From contig OX419756.1 in NCBI GenBank assembly GCA_948567375.1, forward strand, positions 28,782,333-28,846,332: 64,000 nucleotides of DNA, in the 5' to 3' direction. The position numbers and the translations under genes were made by a program. Every line of letters begins with the position of its first letter. The first letter of the stretch is position 1. This DNA comes from Lunularia cruciata. Its lineage: Eukaryota; Streptophyta; Marchantiopsida; Lunulariales; Lunulariaceae. Shown here in pieces: positions 59,399 to 64,000 of this stretch. The notes beneath the pieces were generated by a model, which was not told the origin of the DNA, searched no databases, and worked only from the letters and a program-made list of their open reading frames with translations.

Positions 59399-60396
59399 TT
59401 GGAGATGGATGATTTCTTGATCTCAAAGCAACAATGGAGCTACAATGTGTTGGAGGATGTTGGTAGTCACAAGGCCAATATCACAATGGGGCAAATGATT
59501 GCTTTAAATCCTACCTTGAGGAAGGAGCTTAGGGGTGGTTTGAATTCTACAAGGAGCAAGAGAAAAAATAAAGCAATTGGTATCAATGGGAGTGGTGGAT
59601 GCAAAACCAACACCATGGAAGGCTTGTGAATATGCCTACAAGATTGATGTAAGGAGGAATGGTCACAACATCAAGGATGCACTTGTTAATGGAGGATTTG
59701 TGGTGAATGCCATATTAGAGAAGTTGATGAAGAAGTTGGGTATGATACCTTCTAGACCTTCAACATTTGTAATGAGCATGGCAAACAAGCAACAAGTTTG
59801 ACCCGTGGGTATGATGGACAAGGTGGTAATATTGGTTATGGGAGTTCAAAATCTCATATCTTTCTAAGTTTGAAGGATATAAGTTATGATTTGCTACTTG
59901 GGAGGCCATGGTTGAGAGTAGCTTGAACAATTGATTGATGGCACAAAGGAACTTGAGCATTGGGCCATCAAACCATCAGGTTATAGTTCCAATAACCAAT
60001 ATCAACCATGCCTCATATTTAGATACACCATCTTCTGATTAATGGGAATCAAATTCAAAAGAAGGAGCTTTAAGTATGTACATCAACATGGAAGAAGAGA
60101 GCTCATTGGAGGAAGATGACTATGAATCTGATTCAGATGTGTATCCCTTGTATGCTATGGACTTTATGCCTAAGCCAAAAGTTTTGAAGGACTCTCATAA
60201 ATCACCATTGACATTAGAGGAGATAGAGAGGAGACTATCTACCCTCAAGTATGGTCCAAATGTTACCAAGGAGGAGAACCTAAGATTTGAGGAGATTTTT
60301 TGCAAATTAATCCATGTATTTGCTTTCAATTATAAAGATCTCAAGGAAATCACCTTTGAGGATGTAATACAAGTAGCTAGACATATTATCTAGAGG
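59399..60396 (+). pseudogene. Element C protease region and start of RT region
   Basis: 59577-59801 matches the element B protease, but the catalytic box reads VNGGFVVNA, losing the Asp. 60076-60393 matches the linker before RT (DVYPLYAMDFMPKPKVLKD, FEEIFCKLIHVFAFNYKDL). Cut by element D' at 60397. Confidence 0.75.
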
Positions 60397-60724
60397 TGTA
60401 AATTGGCTTGGTAGCATCTAGAAGGATTTTGTGTACAATAGGCTAGGAAGATCAAACAGAGGTGTCACCAAAAGAGTACTTCTAATAATAGGGAAGAAGC
60501 CAAAAATAGCTTGGAAACTTTAGAGCCAATTTTGGAGGCCTAAAGAGATGAATTAGGCCTCAAAATGGAAATATTTCTTCCCCTTATGATTCAAGAGGCT
60601 TGCCTTCTCCCCTTATGATTTGTCTCATTGGAGTATTGAGTGTGAAACTTGTGTTTTCTCTCTTGTATCTCTCTTGGAGAGTTCTCTTGTCCTTAGCATG
60701 GTTTAACTATGTCGGAGTATTACA
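60397..60724 (+). repeat. 5' LTR of element D', short form
   Basis: TGTAAATTGG ... GGAGTATTACA, 328 bases. It matches one U3 repeat unit plus the R/U5 side of the element D LTR (740 bases) but lacks the 156-bp duplication and other parts. The following ATAGCATAAGAGTAG is a worn copy of the iMet PBS. Confidence 0.8.
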
Positions 60725-60865
60725 ATAGCATAAGAGTAGGTGTTTTAATCCAAGAGAGTGGATCACCCCTCTTGGAAGAACACAAGCGACTGAAACTAAG
60801 TAATTTGAGGAGAGAAAACATAGTGCAATTGCTAGACTTGGGAAGTGTTTTAGAGAGCAGATGGG

Positions 60866-61270
60866 ATGGAGGTATCTAAAGGACAATATCTTGTACCTAG
60901 CTTCCCATTCTTGAATCCATTCCACATTAAGATTATGTACATTCAGCTTGAGCAAATGAGAGTATCTCTTGTTTATCACTTTGGAGTAGAATACATGGAT
61001 AGAGTGATGAATTCACCAAACCCGGTGATTCTACATGTAGTGGTATATGACAGAGAGTGGAATTTTACAATCTACATACTATTATGATGTTATGGATTTG
61101 AATGTACCAAATGCTCACCCTTTCAACACACAAGTAGAAATCCATTATGTAGTTAGACCAAAAGTGATGTTTAGGGATTTTGTGGTTTGCAATTTTGGTG
61201 AGGAATATTATCAATGAGCGATAGCTTCTAAGGTCCCAATGGTAGTCCGCATACTTTGTGCTCCCTCTTG
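60866..61270 (+). pseudogene. Leader ORF of element D'
   Basis: From ATG 60938 (MYIQLEQMRVSLVYHFG, MNSPNPVIL) to a stop at about 61087, then a second frame from about 61072 (YYYDVMDLNVPNAHPF, VRPKVMFRDFVV, FGEEYYQ). The break is at the same place as in element D. Confidence 0.55.
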
Positions 61271-61352
61271 AGTGATCATTTTAACCCTCTATGGAAGTAG
61301 CAATTGAACAATTGAACATTGGCCATGTGTAGGAATCCTGGATCTATAGTTA

Positions 61353-62510
61353 TTGGAGTTGATGCAAGGAATGCAAGGGATGTTAAATGAGTTTTGGGAA
61401 ATCAAGATGACCTTAGAGGAATTGCAAAATCAAATACGTATTGTCAAGAACAATCAAGTAATGCAAGAAGGAAAGTCGTCTCAACAACCAACACCAGCAA
61501 TCAAAGTACTTGGAGAGTTATGCATGCCAATGACATTGATTCCAATCAAAAACCAAGCCATATTGTTACTATGAATGAAAAAGATGTGCAACATCAAGCC
61601 TTACAAGGGACAACATTCCATGGGAGTAGTGGAAAATTGGATTTCAAGAATGAATCTATACCTTTGATTGTTCACAACAAAGATCATTGATCATTCTATA
61701 GGTGTGTTTGCGTGTGGATACTTGACTGATAAAGCCCTCACATGGTATGACGCTTTGGAACAATCATTGTTGGTAGAAGGAAGAGAGGTCACTTGGATTG
61801 GCATGAAAGAAGAGTTGCTCAAGAACTTCCAATTTGTGGATTCCATGCTAATGGCCCAAACCAAACTCTAGGAGTTGAATCAAAAGAATAGCATACAAGA
61901 GTATGTGGATGCATTTTTAGATCTATAGGTTGCGATAGCCAATATGAGTCCAACCAAAGCCCTTGACAATTTCAAGAGAGGATTAAAGGACATATTTTCC
62001 AAGAGGTAAAGGTGCAAAATCCTTGTATGGTTTTTGAAATCATTGCCTACGCTCAAAGAATAGCAAGGATGCTTGGAGGAGGTGAAGTGATAACACCAAT
62101 GCAAAACTATCACGCTAAGACACACCATTTTGGTGGACCAGTTCTTATGAAGTTGGGCAACATTTGGTTTCAAGATCGAGGAGCAAGGCCTTTCCAAGGA
62201 GAATGGGGATGAGTTGAAGAAAGGAGAGAAGGAGTCCCATGCGGAGAAGGGGCTTGAGCAAATCAATGATGATGTTACAATTGTGGCAAAATTGGGTACA
62301 TAACCATCAATTGTCATGCTCGTCATCTTAGAGGCCCTCGGCCTCCATACAAGCAACCTTTAAAGCACATGGAGAGATGAATTAAAAAAGAGGATATGGA
62401 AACCACATCGGAAAACAAAGATTATCTAGTAAATGTACCTCACAACCTTATTGGCTTGGTGAAGAAGAGTAAAAGCGGGAGAAAGAAGACGACAAGTGTG
62501 TAAAGATGGA
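61353..62510 (+). pseudogene. gag: Element D' gag
   Basis: MQGMQGMLNEFWEIKMTLEE (61353-61574), CGYLTDKALTWYDALEQS (61668-61871) and a worn zinc-knuckle region near 62265-62320 match element D gag. Broken by stops and shifts. Confidence 0.75.
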
Positions 62511-62529
62511 GGAAGATAAATGCATAATT

Positions 62530-64000
62530 AATTGTTGTAAATGGAATGCTAAAAGGCAATCCATTGAGAGTGTTGATAGACCCTAGGGCAACAAAGAATT
62601 TCTTGTCTTGCTCTATTGCAATAAGGTTGGGAATGGAAAAAGAGAAAGATGAGAAGGACTAAGTAGAGTTACCTAATAGTCAGATAGAGAGGATTGAGTC
62701 ATTACCTAGAAAGGTAATACTCTGGATAGGACGGTATCAAGAGGTAATTGAATGGCAAGTGATACCAATAGCTCATTATGATGCAAACTTAGGTATGTCA
62801 TGGATGGAGCACTACAACTCCATGGTGGATTGGAGAAAGAAAGTAGTGAAAACTAGTCAATGGAAGATCTGTGGGGTTAAAAGAAGATCATAAAGGCAAG
62901 AGCTGCCTTTGTATATCATAAAGACCACATTTATTGGTAAAGCAAATAGATGTTTCATAGGTTTAATAAAAGAAGTCCAGAGTGCCCAACACAATGGACA
63001 AATTCTTGAGAAATTGAAAGATATGGTCAATGAGTTCCAAGATGTCTTTTTAGATGAATTACTTATAAGTTTACCACCAAAAAGGAGAATAGATCATAAA
63101 ATTGAGATGCTTCTTAGGAAGACACCTCCTTGTAAGGCCTCATATCAACTATCACCTCATGAGTTGGAGGAGTATAAGGCTCAAATTGACAATATGTTGC
63201 AAAAGGGGTTTATCCACCCAACATATCACCATATGGGGCTCCTATATTGTTTGTGAAGAAGAAAGATGGCACAATGAGCATGTGCATTGACTACCGGAGA
63301 CTGAATCAACAAATGGTGAAGAATAAATATCCATTACTTTGTATGGATAACTTGTTTGATCAAATAAATGGGGCAAGATACTTCACCAAACTTGATTTGC
63401 AAAGCGGTTACAACCAAGTAAAAATTGCGGAAGAAGACATACACAAAATAGCCTTTTGAACAAAGTATGGTCACTTTAAGTACTTGGTGATGCCGTTTGG
63501 CCTCACCAACGCTCCAATCACTTTCATGAGTTTGATGAATGATATATTTTTTTTGTAATTGGATTAATCTGTTATCATTTTCCTTGATGACATCTTAGTC
63601 TACAATACAACATTGATAGGGCACAAGTAACATCTACAAGAAGTCCTCTAGATTCTATGACAAAATCAATTGTATGCTAAAATCTCAAAGTGTTAGTTTG
63701 GCAAATCTGAAGTTGACTATTTAGGGCATAGAATAAGTGCAAAAGGTATCCAAGTGTTAACAGATAAAATAGAAGTCATTAAAAAATAGAGTGCTCTATA
63801 AGATCAGACTCAACTCAAGAGTTTCTTGGGATTGATAGGATTTTATTGTTGATTTATCAAGGACTTCTCCAAGATTGCATAACCTCTAATAGCATTATTG
63901 GGCAAGGGAAAGAAGTGGATATGGGGAACCACACAAGAATTGGCCTTTTAGTAGTTGAAAGATGTATTACTACATGCACCAATCTTGAAATGGTATGACC
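62530..64000 (+). pseudogene. pol: Element D' pol: protease and RT, partial
   Basis: Protease box LIDPRAT at about 62573-62593, the same DPRA as element D. RT pieces include [20 protein letters not shown] (63247 onward), [39 protein letters not shown] and [12 protein letters not shown] (about 63565-63605). Numerous in-frame stops. RNase H and integrase lie beyond the edge. Confidence 0.8.

Larger units (their letters stand above)
44874..60396 (+). mobile_element. Element C (Ty3/gypsy, B family), split by nested insertions
   Basis: Starts with LTR 44874-45518, PBS, an N-terminal zinc-knuckle ORF and gag up to 47219. It is interrupted by the family A solo LTR (47220-58340, which holds element B) and resumes at 58346 with the rest of gag, a zinc knuckle, protease and the start of the RT region up to 60396, where element D' interrupts it. 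Joining the two sides of the A insertion across one CATGG gives continuous similarity to element B's gag. Many stops; dead. Confidence 0.85.
60397..64000 (+). mobile_element. Chromovirus D', decayed, cut by the window edge
   Basis: Plus-strand relative of element D inserted in element C: short LTR, worn iMet PBS, leader ORF, gag, protease and RT, running off the right edge. Protein order and residues parallel element D throughout, with many more stops. Confidence 0.85.

Noticed and set aside
1..64000. CRISPR arrays, operons or a bacterial defence system
   Set aside because: No regularly spaced identical repeats with unique spacers, and gene structure is eukaryotic with spliced introns.

Overview
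This is a stretch of nuclear DNA from a land plant. Evidence: an SRC2-type C2-domain gene, a seven-exon GT-AG-spliced gene for a plastid-type SMUBP-2/IGHMBP2-like helicase, and several Ty3/gypsy LTR retrotransposons primed by tRNA-Asp-like or tRNA-iMet sites. The style of the retroelement RTs recalls non-flowering land plants, but I cannot name a species and this is a weak inference.

Layout. 1-5454: left-truncated minus-strand element A, consisting of a decayed gag, a tRNA-Asp-type PBS and a very long LTR (3.7 kb) that itself carries a long decayed sense ORF. 5455-10160: a much-decayed plus-strand Ty3 pol (F1) interrupted by about 0.7 kb that looks mitochondrial (a group II intron maturase piece and an SSU rRNA 530-loop piece), then LTR-like repeats. 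10161-17000: AT-rich decayed DNA, including a remnant resembling the LTR-borne ORF. 17000-29326: a gene island with an intact single-exon SRC2-like gene and an intact helicase gene. 29327-34255: repeats and a solo LTR of the B/C family.

34256-40867: a complete minus-strand chromovirus D with CATTG target duplication, iMet PBS, polypurine tract, 1070-codon pol and a gag broken by stops. 40868-44873: tandem repeats and a decayed gag-protease remnant (F2). 44874-60396: element C (plus strand), into which a solo LTR of family A (minus, 47220-58340, CATGG duplication) inserted; that LTR in turn holds a full-length element B (minus, 47906-55701). 60397-64000: a decayed chromovirus D' (plus), cut by the window edge.

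The two host genes are the only ones that look functional. The rest is a layered retrotransposon deposit whose order can be read at base resolution. The most unusual items are the ORF-bearing giant LTR family (two copies plus a possible remnant elsewhere), the mitochondrial insert, a non-canonical protease motif shared by both chromovirus copies, and a leader ORF upstream of chromoviral gag with the same frame break in both copies.
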